Made by a program: the position numbers and the translations under genes. From Cercis canadensis (Eukaryota > Streptophyta > Magnoliopsida > Fabales > Fabaceae): 64,000 nt of DNA. Each line of letters opens with the position of its first letter. The first letter of the stretch is position 1. This document shows positions 1-12,115 of this stretch, piece by piece. Location: positions 248,001 through 312,000 of the forward strand of contig QAOA01003946.1 of the NCBI GenBank assembly GCA_003255065.1, given 5' to 3'. A model generated the notes under the pieces. The model did not search any database, was not told where the DNA came from, and worked only from the letters and a program-made list of their open reading frames with translations.

Positions 1-662
1 TTGTGTGTCTTCGTGATAAACTACTTCACAATACTAAAAAATTGAGGTTATGGATTTAAATTTCATTCGATTGTATTTTCAATTAAAAACTTTAATTCTA
101 TCTGTCTAAAAATTTAAATATGTAAATATTATAAAGTTTTGGAGTGCCCTTTGCAGGTTTACATTTATAGATTCGTTTTGGGAGATTAATTGTATATTCC
201 TTTTTTTTTTTTTTTTTTTTCAACATATCTATTTGCATTTATTTAGACAGGAAAATAATCTACTTCCATTTATGATATTTTTAACATTATTCCCCGCCCC
301 GCACCCCACCCCACCCCACCCCCTCTTTCTTTTTCCGGATCAAAGATAAAAAGTATGGATAATATATAAAGACAAGAATATGCAATCTACAAAGATAAGC
401 ATTTTGTTTTCTCAAAGAAAAAAAGATAAGCAAGTTTTTAATGATAATACAGATTATGTCTTTTATCTTTTCTTATAATTTCTTCCATAAAAATTCAGAT
501 AATAAATGAACTTAGATAACTTTTTTACTACTATATCAAATGTTTTTAAAATGTAAAGAACGCCATTACGTATAAACATGACTTATCTACTCATCCACTG
601 AGATTTCACATGTCGATTCTTTATGGGCATTTTCTTTTTTAGCGCATAAAGATTGAAGAGTA

Positions 663-1118
663 TATGCCTAGCAAAATGACTTAAAAATACAATTTGATAA
701 AGTATTTACGATACTATGCAAATTGATTATCAAAATTGAAAATTTTTAATTAAATTATTTATAAGCATGTGGACAAAGAGGTCACACTACTTTGCAAAAT
801 AGTGTGACTCTAAGAGTCATGCTACTTCAAACTAGAGTGAGAGGATAGTGGAGAGAAAGGAGAGGAAAAAGAGAGGACATAGGAGATAAAAGTGGACAAA
901 TATAGGAGAGTGGAGAGAGAAAAAAAAAATCATGCTACTTTGTTGTAGCGTGACCCTTGGAGTCCTATTATTTACAAAGTAACGTGATTGATTTTGTCTA
1001 TATCATTAATTAATTTGATAAAAAATGCCCCAAATTGGTAAAAGTGTTTTCAAACTATCCCATTTACATAAATACTTTGCAAAATTGTATTTTTTTTAGT
1101 CAAAAGGCCTGATATGCC
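663..1118. repeat. Foldback (inverted-repeat) element A
   Basis: The outer ends are inverted copies of each other. The left end near 663-700 reads ATATGCCTAGCAAAATGACT. The right end near 1090-1118 is its imperfect complement, TAGTCAAAAGGCCTGATATG. Inside, stretches such as GATAAAGTATTTACG and the complement of ATAAATACTTTGC match, and the centre carries short copies of a TAGTGTGACTC / GAGTCATGCTAC motif in both orientations. There is no coding capacity. This looks like a non-autonomous DNA transposon or foldback MITE. Ends are good to about 10 bp, and I could not fix a target-site duplication. Confidence 0.6.
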
Positions 1119-1702
1119 TTCTTAAAGGGTTAATTAACTGAAAAAAAAATATAAATTGACAAAGTATTTATGGAAAAGGGTATTATGTAAATTTATTACA
1201 AAAATGTGATACTTTTGATTAATTTATTTAGGACATGCAGACAAAGAGAGATATGCAACATTGGAAGTAGCAGTTTTATTGGAGTCCTACTACATTAATG
1301 TAGCGGGACACTACATCTTAATTGTATGCCTAATTGCAAAATAAACACACTACATTGAGATAACATTTATCTTCTTGTCATGATGTTTCTAAAATAGTGT
1401 ATTTTTTGTTGTCACACTATTTTGAAATAGCGTATTATTTAGAGTCACGTTGCTTTGCAAAATAACATAACACCTCATAAATAAAAAACTAAACTACCCG
1501 AATTGAATGTATATTCCACTATATTAATGTAGTGCGACTCTAATGTATTTGTTACTTCCAATGCAATATGTCTCTATTTGAATGCATACCTATGAATAAA
1601 TTAATCAAAAGTACCTCATTAATGTAATAAATTTGCATAGTACTCTATTTCCATAAATACTTTGACAAAAAGTATTTTTTCAGTCAATTAACCCCTTTAA
1701 AG
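1119..1702. repeat. Foldback element B, same family as A
   Basis: Two arms of roughly 180 bp are inverted relative to each other: about 1125-1310 and 1507-1702. AAAGGGTTAATTAACTGAAA on the left pairs with TTTTCAGTCAATTAACCCC on the right. AAAGTATTTATGG pairs with CCATAAATACTTT, TACTTTTGATTAATTTATT with AATAAATTAATCAAAAGTA, and CATTGGAAGTA with TACTTCCAATG. Motifs are shared with element A, which it abuts. No ORF is present. Arm length and structure suggest a non-autonomous foldback or Mutator-like element; the superfamily is an inference. It ends about 350 bp upstream of the TATA box of the inositol kinase gene. Confidence 0.7.
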
Positions 1703-2054
1703 TCTCCCGTGGTTTTGGCATTTGAAATGATCATTCATTCTCAGCATTCTGCGTGCCTTCCCCCCGCTTGAATAGGATTTTACGTTGGATTGAATTTTTC
1801 TAACATGTTAAATAAAATAAAAAAGGGAAAAAAACCCCAAATATTTTTCTTAAGGTAATAAAACCATATAGATAAGCGTCTAAATTTAGAAAATAAGAGG
1901 CATCTATATTTTGCGCCTGGTGCAGGATAACGCTTACGGCGTGAGCACACACATGGCCCCAATCCCAAGCGTGATTCCAACGCGTGGAATTATGAATGCT
2001 GCTGAGTATCTTTTTTCTGTACAGCTCACCATCAGACAATCTCTGTCCCCACCC

Positions 2055-2064
2055 TCTATATAAA
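2055..2064 (+). promoter_or_regulatory. Probable TATA box of the inositol kinase gene
   Basis: TCTATATAAATA lies in a C/T-rich context about 345 bp before the first start codon, with a pyrimidine-rich leader downstream. It is a good match to the plant TATA consensus, which would put the transcription start near 2090. The transcription start itself was not observed. Confidence 0.55.
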
Positions 2065-2403
2065 TACCCCTTCCATTCCCATTCACTATCAGTGTGTTTC
2101 GTCGCCTGGTTTTATTTCATTTCACTAGCACATCTCCGCTCGTTTTCTTGTCTTTCTTTCTCTGTGGCTCTCCTTAGCCAAGCAATTTTCCTTCTCTTTC
2201 GCTCGTTGTTCCTCTTCTGCAGATCTTCCATTCCTATACTTGAAGCAATCACTTTCAATACACAGCATTTTCGAGCCCCCAGCTACTCTCTCTCCTTCTT
2301 TTTCGCTCTTTTTTTCCAGAAAATTCGAGAGCACTGGGAAGAAGTTTCAGAATCTGCGTGAAAAATCAGCTAGGGCTTGGTTTTGGTGTGTTAAAGTGAG
2401 AGA

Positions 2404-5400
2404 ATGAGATTGAGGGAAGAAAAACCGTGTAGAAACGAAGATGGAGATGAGATAGAGGAAGAAGAGGAGGTAATTATGAGCCAAAACCAATGGTGTCCGG
2501 TGGTGAATGGTGGATTTTCTTCGCAGAAGAGGGTGGTTGTGGTTGGCTATGCCCTCACCTCTAAAAAGATTAAGAGCTTTTTGCAGCCAAAGCTTGAAGG
2601 TTTAGCTAGGTAAAAAATTTCATTAACAAATAAAAGTAGACATTGTTTAATCTCTACTAGATAGCCAATCGATGCTTAAACTTGCGCGCCTGTGTTTTCC
2701 TTCAAGTTTTTAATTAACCGCAATTGATTTTTTTAGTTATGAAAGTGACTTTCATCATGTGCAACGAGTTTGATTTATTCCGAAGGAGATGGTTATGTAT
2801 GGTTCTTTTCCGTTCGTACAGCATACGTCATTTTCGCCTGGTTGGCGAGAAAGTGAAAGGGAATTGTGTAATCTCCGTAGTTTCTGCTAATAATGTGAAG
2901 ATATTTTACCATTTGATAGAAAATTGAAAAAAAAGTTCACGACCTCTGAGTTTTTGAATTTATTTAGAATGCAAACATGGCATTCTGGAATTTTCTATGT
3001 GATTTTCACTTCCGCTTGCATGCATACTGCCTTGAAATTTTGAGCACAAGAATATTACACTGCTTTCTTTTCTACTCTAATTCAGTCTATGTTGGAAATA
3101 ATCATGTTATGTGCAGGAATAAGGGGATATTGTTTGTCGCTATTGATCATAGTAGGTCTCTTTCAGATCAAGGTCCTTTTGATATTGTGTTGCATAAGGT
3201 GATCAGTTTTTCATTTGATTTTTTTTTTTTTTTCTTTTTACTGTTCCTCACCTTATGTACTGGTGCACACAGTCCACACAGAATAGTCACAGATGTTGTA
3301 CTCACTGCCTTTAACTCCATACCCCATGTTTCTATTAATTCGTTGCTCTCTTCAACTGACAATTTCTTTTATTTGGTTTATTGTAAAATGCAGTTATCGG
3401 GGAAAGAGTGGCGTCAGATTCTTGAGGTTGGTCCAATTTAGATTTCACCATATTTACAATTCTGGAGAACTCATCCAAGTTTCGTATGGATTAACTCTGG
3501 CGGTTATGCTTTCTAGTGGTATTACATTACGTCTTTATGTGTTTGATGCTAATAGGAGGGACGAACTAAACACTGGAAAGGCTGGTCAACGACCAGTTTT
3601 TTAACTTCCTGTCTGACATAATTTGCAGAGTGATTGCTCTTTCTTCCATTATGAATCATGAACCAGTAGTTGAGGTCGAGGCCTCAAGGTTCCAGCGAGT
3701 GAGGATGTTACTACTTTCATGGCCATCTAGCTGATATTTTCAGGTTTTCTTTAGCAAATCTTTCAAAATATTTTTTTTTAATATTTTTTTCAGTGGGTTC
3801 ATTTCTCCTGGGTGTTCTGCTCCCCCATTTTGCTGGATAAGTAACAGATGGTTCTTCAAATCCCTTTTATATACTAACCCTCTAGTTTCTTTTAGTGCTC
3901 GCTACCCTAGGTATTATAAGTTGGCTTTTCTTCAGGACTCCTTTTAACTTGTGGTGATGTAGCAAGTCAAGTTTTTCGGGCTTTTAGGTTGCCAAGTATC
4001 TGCGGTACTTTGTATTTACTTCTCTAACTATCCTGATCAGTTCACAACTATACGTGCACAAATTGTGATCAATGACTGCGTAATTCTGGGACTATTTCTT
4101 GCAGTGTAGGTTCCTTCATTTGAATCTTTCAAACCAAGGCGTTTTAATTCAATTAAATGGAGAGATCGTGGTCAATTTCTGAATTTTTATTTTTGCATTT
4201 CCCTTTTTTGACATGAGGAAATTTATGGGTGAAATACCAAATAAAAGAGTCTTGAGTCTTCATTAGTTAACTTCTACATTCCAGACATTGCGTTATGAGC
4301 TGTTACTTCATTAAAATCTTTGTAAATGACATACATTTGATGTGCATGATTCTAGTTTATCAGTGATGTAGGTTCCGTCATGTGAATCTTTTCTGTGACT
4401 AACACAAGGAAAGATAGATGAAAAATGGAGGCCGTAATATTAGGTGGAGATAACATGGAAGAGAATTGTTAGTGATGGTTTTGACATGTTTAAAGTATAG
4501 AGAGAAATGCCCTGGTTTGAAAGAAGAAAGAAAGTTAACAAGGAGATCCAAAGATGTGTGAAAGAGCACAGAGAGTTGCATAGTAGGATTGGTAAGAAAA
4601 GATGACAGATGCAAAATGCTCAGCGAATGTTAGCCCAATGTGTGAATGGTCACAGAAATTAAGTAAAATTGATTAAAGGATTAATGTATACCCCAGAGAT
4701 TTATGGTGAAACTTCCTATTCTTATTCTTGTCATGAGAGTTAAGATGTTCAATTCTATTATATTCAGACAGTCATTCTGATTCTTCCCACATTACCCCCT
4801 TATTGGTTATAATCTTATGTCCTACCCCCACCCCAAAGCTACTCTTCTGGAAGCCTGGAACATGTTAAAAGTGACTTTCATCTATTGAGTATTGAATATT
4901 ATTCCTCTTATCCTATTTGGCTGAACCCTTCCTATTAAACTTATTCTTTTTGTAAATTAAATTACACTGAATCTAGTCCCCTGTTCTCTCGGTCTATCTT
5001 TCTGATCATTTTCCCCTTTTATGAAGAAACATAGTTGCACACCATTGCATTTTTCGATAATTGGCATCCTTTCTTTTAGATTTTTACTGCTTATTATTCA
5101 GCAATATAATGCTGAAATACAGCCATGGTCTTCAGCATGACATTTCTTGTTAATATCCTTGATGTTCTAGTTGGTTTTGGTATACTTTGTTTCTGGATGA
5201 AGATCTGGGTTTCGTGTTTTACTTGTTTCCTGCTTCTTGGTCCCTTTAACATGAGGGATGTTTTATCCTTTCAGACAACTGTTTAAACAACATGACTCAG
5301 TAAATATCAAGCGTTACCAGTTTCAGAGTACCTAAATTTTTCCATTATGATATTGTTTATGATTTTCCCAGATCCAGAATGTTTGACTCAATTTTAAGTT

Positions 5401-7765
5401 TTATTTTCTTACCATTTCATTCTCAAGGGAATATAAATGTTTATGTTGCTCGTGAGAGCTGTTAATTTCTTTAGCAAAAATGTGAACTGAACTAAAGGAT
5501 TCTCTACAATTGAGAAGCAAGCCTGTATGCTTTTTACTATGATTCACAGATAGATAAATTTTCTGGGAATTTATTTGAAGAGGAATAGCATTGTCTTTGC
5601 ATGTCTATGGCTGTACCTTAACCGAATATGTTATTTATGTTATAGTATTTAGAAAACCAGTTATCTCCTTTCTTACCTCCTTCTGTCTATATCTGTAGGA
5701 TTATAGGCTGTCACATCCTGAAGTTACTGTTCTGGATCCTCCTGATGCCATACAACATTTACGCAATCGTCAGCACATGCTTCAGGCTGTGGCTGATATG
5801 AACCTTTCTGATTCCTATGGTAATCTTTTTTTTTACCTTGATTGTTAGGCTGGCTAGATTTACTCTTTAAAATAAGCTGTGTGCTCAGTCATGTTAACCG
5901 CCATACAGGTGCAGTTGGTGTTCCTCGGCAATTGGTTATCAAGAGAGATGCATCGTCTATCCCTGAGTTGGTAAATAGAGCTGGACTGACATTACCCCTT
6001 GGTATGTATATGTTGTTTATTCAAGTAGTTTTGGCTACAGAAAAGGCTTTATGCAATTTTTCTGAGCATGGACTGTGCCCGTGTTTGTGTCACTGACATT
6101 TTGAGTTTTCCTTGTTATGTTTGTAACTTCTAAATCATTCCAGTTGCAAAGCCACTGGTTGCTGATGGAAGTGCAAAGTCCCATGAATTATCCCTTGCTT
6201 ACGAGCAGTACTCTCTTCAAAAACTTGAACCCCCTCTTGTTCTTCAGGAGTTCGTAAACCACGGTAAGCATTTTCTGTTTATGTCAAAATTGTTAGCTAT
6301 TAAGTTTTTAGCAGCTTATCATTATAACAAATTCGTCGTTTTCTTTTCTGGTTGTAGGAGGTGTTCTCTTTAAAGTTTATATAGTTGGTGATGCTATTAA
6401 GGTAGTCAGACGGTTCTCTTTACCTGATGTCCACAAGTGGGAGCTCTCCAATGATGCTGGTATATATCATTTTCCAAGAGTTTCTTGTGCTGCAGCTTCT
6501 GCAGATGATGCAGATCTGGACCCCACTGTTGCTGGTAAGTTATCATGTCTTAATCGCTGATTGGCAATTCATTTTGGGCCTCTACTGCCAGACTTGAGCA
6601 AAGAGTCACTTTGATTTGCAGTCAATCTTTTGCTGGCAGGCATTTATATCCATGTTCTAGACCACATGGTTCCTCCTAAAAAGAGTGAGGGGAAAATAAC
6701 CCCTACTAAGCAAATTAGGTCTTCAATAATCCTAGCCATTGATGATTAATATCATAGGATATAATTGGTCCTGATTGGTTATACTTGGGTGAGATGTATT
6801 ATTTTTGTTTATTAATCACCTCATAAAAAATAAATATGTTGCAAGTTTTTATTATTCTAGTACTGTCATTTTGTGTCAATTTATTATAAACAAAATGCTA
6901 ATTCCTACTTTTTTGCAATTATACAAATCCTAATTTGTGTGATATGATATGGGGTTGGGTGGTGATGGCATGATTTTGGCAGTTGAAAATCTAAGCTCTA
7001 CTGACTTGTTAGGTTATTTATACATTCAATTTTGGAGGGATATATAAAGGGATTGCACTTAAGGGCCCAGGTATCCAAACTAACAATGTATACTGCTGCA
7101 GTCTCGAAAGTCTTTTGTTTGGTCACAGCTTTACAGTATTTGATAGTCCTATCTGATTTGCATGATCAATGTCTCCCGGCAGAGCTTCCTCCAAGACCTT
7201 TACTTGAGAGACTTGCAAAGGAACTTCGTCGGCGGCTGGTAACTTTCTAATTCTTTTTGCTGATGGCTCAATGTAATTGTTACAAGGACTATAACTATAC
7301 ATTCTTCGTAATTGTGCTCACTGCTCACTTCGCAGGGTCTTCGTCTATTCAACTTGGATATTATTCGAGAGTATGGGACAAGAGATCATTTTTACGTCAT
7401 CGACATAAACTACTTCCCTGGCAAGTGGGAATCTTTGTCCACATAAACAAGATTGTGCTTGTTGACAGTGATTAAATGCTTATTTCTTCTGGGGTCACCA
7501 GTTAGGATTTTTTGAAAAATCATCAATTTTCAACTTGGCTCTGTCTTTGTACGACTACTTTTTTGACCTTTTTATTACCGGCAAGATGAGTATTTCTCTT
7601 TTAAATGAGAAGATAGTGTGATTCTGAAAGCCTTTGGAATATATATTGTTTAAAATAGTGTTTCAACTTGTTGCAGGTTATGGCAAAATGCCTGAGTATG
7701 AACACATATTTACAGACTTTCTCCTGAGCCTGGTGCAGGGGAAGTACAAGAAAAAAGCAGTCTGA
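2404..7765 (+). CDS. ITPK1: Inositol-tetrakisphosphate 1-kinase (inositol 1,3,4-trisphosphate 5/6-kinase)
   Basis: This enzyme phosphorylates inositol polyphosphates on the path to phytate and pyrophosphorylated inositols. Ten exons join in frame: 2404-2609, 3117-3198, 3394-3426, 5699-5819, 5909-6001, 6144-6263, 6358-6534, 7183-7238, 7336-7420, 7677-7765. The product is 353 aa, or 328 aa if translation begins at the second Met (2479, MSQNQW), which fits the usual plant length better; the extra 25 residues are acidic. Family marks are VVVVGYAL near the N terminus, the ATP-grasp stretches [16 protein letters not shown] and [17 protein letters not shown], and the metal-binding end [19 protein letters not shown]. 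Exon 3 is only 33 nt and intron 3 is about 2.3 kb. Intron 9 (7421-7676) starts with GCAAGT, a GC-AG intron; the reading frame requires this junction. A 3'UTR intron near 7806-7908 is possible. Confidence 0.93.
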
Positions 7766-9027
7766 AATTTCTTTGCAGCCTTTGTGATATAAGTGCCGCT
7801 GCGATGTGAGTATCATTTGCTTCTCTTTTGTTTTGAAGGTTAAATTGTACCTGCTGTACCGTTAAGCTCGAATGTTATTAACAATTACAATATGTGGTCG
7901 AATGCCAGGAAATGAAGCTCATGTTTTGGGAATTCCTCTTTGTCCGGTTCAGAACTACTGCTAGTCTAATTTTATGATGGAAACTTTATCCAGCCTTTAG
8001 AAAGAAACAAATGGCGCTGCGGTACGAATGTGTCATTAGCCATTACTGCAGTACAAGGCCCTCCGCTTATTTCAAAACCATTCTCGTGTAATTGGAGCTC
8101 GTTTTCAACCTTGTAATTATGCCTTACGGAATGGGGCATTACAATTGTGAAGCTGTCATTTGATGCATGTCTTTGGGGAGGAAGCGACGGTTACAGAAAT
8201 GCTGATAACCAGATCTTCTAGTTTACTTTAAACAGTTATGATAGTGTCTCTATGGAAGGTAGATGAATTTCACATGTACGATGACTCTTTTGTGTATATA
8301 GGCATAAGTGAAGAAATGGCTTTTTCACAGTTAGAATCTATTGCAAATTCCCTGTTAGTTACGTATTGAGTAGCATAAATGCCCAACTTTAGGCATTAGA
8401 CTAGTCAATAACAAAATGGAACTCATCTCCCATTCATTGCTCATGCTAATGAACTTGAATGGGTTAAGTAGCTAATAATCGCTGGCAAAATAAATATTTA
8501 ATCATTTAATGAGTTTAATCATTTAATCAAACAATCAAAACAAAGGTAAGAACGTTGATCAATAAAACCAATTATGTACTCGTGGGAGCTACCCATGGTA
8601 TTATTCCATTATATTATATTATTAGTCTTCTCTCCTTCTCTGTCTCTGGGCTCTAGGAGAGTCTATGAAGAATGAGTTGAATCAAGGGCCCCTGTCAGTT
8701 GGAACAGAACAGATTACGTTTTTTTTTTTAATAAATGCTTATTACAATTTGTGCCTGTGGTAATCAGTAATCCTCAGCTTGCTTGATGGGCAGGTTCGGT
8801 TACTCGGCAGAACAAAAGAAATAATACTAATAATAAAAAGAGCTCACTTTGCGTGCTAATTTGAAAGTATTTCATTCACAAATCAAACGGACAGACTAGC
8901 ATACAGAAGAGCAGCATTATTTGTCAGCCTTAACAAAATAATTTTTTTTTTTTTTTTGCTCGGAAAATGAAGCCTTGAACAAAATTATGGAAAGAAGAAA
9001 GAAGATAATGGTTTTGTTTCATACATA

Positions 9028-9411
9028 CTAGGAGTAGCCAGCGGATGTGGCTTGTGGAGAGGGTGCAGAAGGAGGAGGAGGAGGAGGAGATGAATCAGGT
9101 GCTTCAGCTGCAGATGAAACCAGAGTCCAGTCAGGAGGCAGGGGAGGCAATGGAGGGTACACTGTGGGTTTCCGCTTTATATCCCATGGCTGCGTCTTCC
9201 GAGGCCTCGTCTTCATATGATGTGCCGTCCCCTTCTTCTGTGGTCTAGATGAGCACTCTATAGCCACTCCACCGCCGCCACCACCACCACCACCGTTTCC
9301 GGCTCTCGGTATAGCTGAGGCCTTGTTCAAATTACCGTTGCCGAACGACGACGCGGCCAAGGAATGTGGTGCTATCATCACTCTGGACCCAAATACAGCT
9401 GAGACGGACAT
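9028..9411 (-). CDS. PSRP6: Plastid-specific 50S ribosomal protein 6 (PSRP6/cL38), chloroplast precursor
   Basis: This is a nuclear-encoded subunit added to the large subunit of the chloroplast ribosome. The gene is a single exon of 127 aa. I chose the ATG at 9411 (MSVSAVFGS...): the frame is open further upstream but has no earlier ATG, and the Ser/Ala-rich start fits a plastid transit peptide. The diagnostic block is near residues 54-95, [12 protein letters not shown] followed by [21 protein letters not shown] run of nine Gly (residues 40-48) sits at the end of the transit region and a Pro/Ser/Ala-rich tail follows the core. Both are low-complexity and likely variable. It is transcribed opposite to the kinase on its left. 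Confidence 0.88.
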   Translation of the reverse strand: MSVSAVFGSRVMIAPHSLAASSFGNGNLNKASAIPRAGNGGGGGGGGGVAIECSSRPQKKGTAHHMKTRPRKTQPWDIKRKPTVYPPLPPLPPDWTLVSSAAEAPDSSPPPPPPSAPSPQATSAGYS

Positions 9412-9529
9412 GGTTGATGCTTGATGCTTCCCTCCCTCTATCGCCGTTCTCAGATAACTTTTCACCGCTGTTTCCCAAACGTTATCTCTGACTTCTCCTT
9501 TTCGCAATTCCTAAACTAACCTGGCTTTC

Positions 9530-11590
9530 AGACCTATAAAATACCCGTTCAACTTTTTTGGGCCGAGAAATATCTAATCTCATACAGCTGGTCTTTTGTG
9601 CTTGGCCCTTTATGGAATACACTTTTCACGGATGACTCTGCAATGCAGCCCATTACTGGGCCTCTAGGTTATGAGTGTACCCAATGGGCTATTAGAATCT
9701 TCAGGAAAATATATATAAATTGAATTTCTCTTCCAAGAGCAAGAGCAAAAATCTCTTCAGACATCATATGCGCTCAGCTGGACCACTGCACATAAAGAAA
9801 AAGCAAAGAATGGTTTGTATGAGCAAATTGACATTTAGCCGACGTTTGATAGAGGTAAAAGTGAGTGGAACAGTGTAACAGGTGTCAAAATAAACAAATA
9901 TTAATTAATTAAATTCAATATGTGTAGCGTAACCTTTTCTAAATCATTTTTATCTGTTCGATTTTTATTTTGTTCCTTTTTCTTTTGGCCAGATAATATT
10001 TTTGAGATGTTCGCGAACACATACAAGAGTTTTAATAATGACAAAACTTTGTAAGATCTGACTGAGCACAACAACACAGCCTTGCGATGGTGTGTTTTTT
10101 TTTTTTTTTTTGGGCCCTGTTGCTGCTGGTTTTCTAATCTATTTAAAGATTGATCCAACTCAGATATGAATAGGAGAGGAGATATGTTTAATTCAAGACA
10201 AAATACATATGCATGCAAATTATCCAAGCAATAATTATTTGAGCTTTTTAGTTTTTATTTAATATTGTATATCATCTCTGTATTTTGCGGGCTATTCTTA
10301 TCCAGGATCAGGCTAAGTTTAAGTAGCATGTTTTCTTTTTCATATATTTAGTTTTATTAGCCTTTTATTTCTTGGGATGAATTAATAAATTTTAATCAAA
10401 CGAGATGCACAAACAATGAACTTTTTTTTCTTGGGATGGATCAGAAATTTATTCATCAAATAAGTATTGAAAAATCAGCAAACCTTATACCCTTCTAATA
10501 ATAGAACAATAAATTAACTCGAATTAACTTTTAAAATAAGTGGTCGAAGTCGTTTCAAACCCTGAAAATGTAACAAATTTTTCTGTTAATGAATTACTGG
10601 ATCCCAATCACTATAAAATACATGAATTATTCTTAACAGTTTTGTTAAGATACAAAAAATTAAGAGAAGCAGTTATTGCAATTTAATTTGAGCTTGATTA
10701 AAAGTTAAGTGTAATTATTCACTGTTAAAAAATATAAAACTATTCTGATATGTATTATGGTTATCGTGCGGCCAGCTATACATTATAAATAAATATAGAG
10801 AAAAAAAAATACAACTGCTCCTTCTGGCTTTTTATATTTTTTAAAATCAGAATAATCGGGTCTCTCCTCTTTTAATAATACTATATATTTATTTATAATG
10901 CATTCAAATGGCATGGCCAGATATCAAAATTAGAGAAGGCGTGATAACGTTAGAAAGTCCGTCTATTTATAAAATATTAAAATTAACAATTTTTGAGTAT
11001 TTTTCTAATCCTCACAAGGACGTAACATGGCTACAGAAGCCTACCCCTTGGTTCATAGGAGTTTTCTTTTTTGCTTTTGTTTATTTGTTAATTATTTATT
11101 TATTTTAGTAAAACTCGAAAAGATTGTAATTACATTGGTTGTAAATTTGTAATTTGTTTTGGCTCTTGGAAACCAAAAACAGATGAGATGGCAAAACACA
11201 AAAACCACCTAATTATTTAATTTAATCGATAAATTGATTGTATACTAAATAGTTAATTTAATGACGCAGCGCATGAGTTATGATATGACACTCACACACT
11301 GGCACCCATAATCTACAGCGACTTCACGTGTGCGAGATACACCTCACGCTCATGCTCATTCCTTCACTCACTCACTCACAACATAGAGATTCCCCGTAGG
11401 TGGTGGATAGAATTGTAGCCTAGCTACAATTGGCAAAAGGGTAATTGCGTCACCCAAATTTAATTTAAAAAATATTATTATTTTAATTTCCTGGCTTAAG
11501 TACAACAAACTGCGCCGGTATGAAAAGAGTGGACCCCACCAGTGTGTTGGGGTTATAGGATAGAGATAGAGATAGAGAGAGAGGGTTTTG
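9530..11590. other. AT-rich spacer, no gene seen
   Basis: This is sequence between the PSRP6 start and the DUF1005 leader. Frames are short and interrupted, with poly-T and poly-A runs (for example near 10097-10120). The left part is the PSRP6 promoter side. I see no RNA gene, intact transposon or recognisable domain. Confidence 0.5.
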
Positions 11591-11873
11591 GTCAGGTGAG
11601 GTGAGGGACCTCAAAAACCGTCAACTTCGGTTCCACTGCCACTAGCGACAGCCTGTACCCAGCTGTAGTCCAACACCACCCTGTTTTATGTTCAACTAAT
11701 CCTCCTTCCCTTCCTTCTCTGAGAGAGAGAGAGAGTGTGTTTTCAGTTACCGAAAAGAGAGAGAGACCCTCACCCTCAATTCCAGATAAGCCAACAAAAT
11801 CCACAATCCCTACTACGAGAAGAGATAGAGAGAGAGAAATTACCTTACCATTACCTGTGTCTATCTGCATCAG

Positions 11874-12014
11874 ATGAAGAAACTACTACTGCTCATGAAC
11901 AAACAACAACAACCCTTGTGCTGCCGCGCTCTTCATGCTGCTGTTGCTACCAGTCTACATTGCGCAACACCGGATCTTGTCTCGCTGCACGCATTCCCAA
12001 GTTCTACCTCTTAG
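11874..12014 (+). promoter_or_regulatory. Upstream ORF of 46 codons in the DUF1005 leader
   Basis: An ATG at 11874 opens a frame (MKKLLLLMNKQQQPLCC..., ending PSSTS) that stops at 12014, about 100 nt before the main start. The region before it is GA/CT-rich, as plant leaders often are. A 46-codon upstream ORF that begins like a short hydrophobic peptide could regulate translation. Whether it lies in the mature mRNA, and whether it is conserved, cannot be told from this window. Confidence 0.4.
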
Positions 12015-12115
12015 CCTCCCTCCAACCCTAGACTGTTAGTGTTACTCGTACATTCGCCATTTCTGAACGCTAGGACTTGACTCAGAGTGAGTGAGAGGGT
12101 AGGCGGTTACCCACC

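Noticed and set aside
4399..4614. 71-codon minus-strand frame in ITPK1 intron 3; possible retroelement relic on the plus strand
   Set aside because: No reverse-transcriptase or gag motif is recognisable, and low-complexity purine-rich sequence explains the open frame.
9412..9507. N-terminal extension of PSRP6 upstream of 9411
   Set aside because: The frame is open but there is no ATG (it would begin at TTG), and the ATG at 9411 gives a typical transit peptide.
10908..11108. 66-codon plus-strand frame starting MAWPDIK
   Set aside because: AT-rich, hydrophobic end made of T-rich codons, no family resemblance and no splice context. Probably chance.
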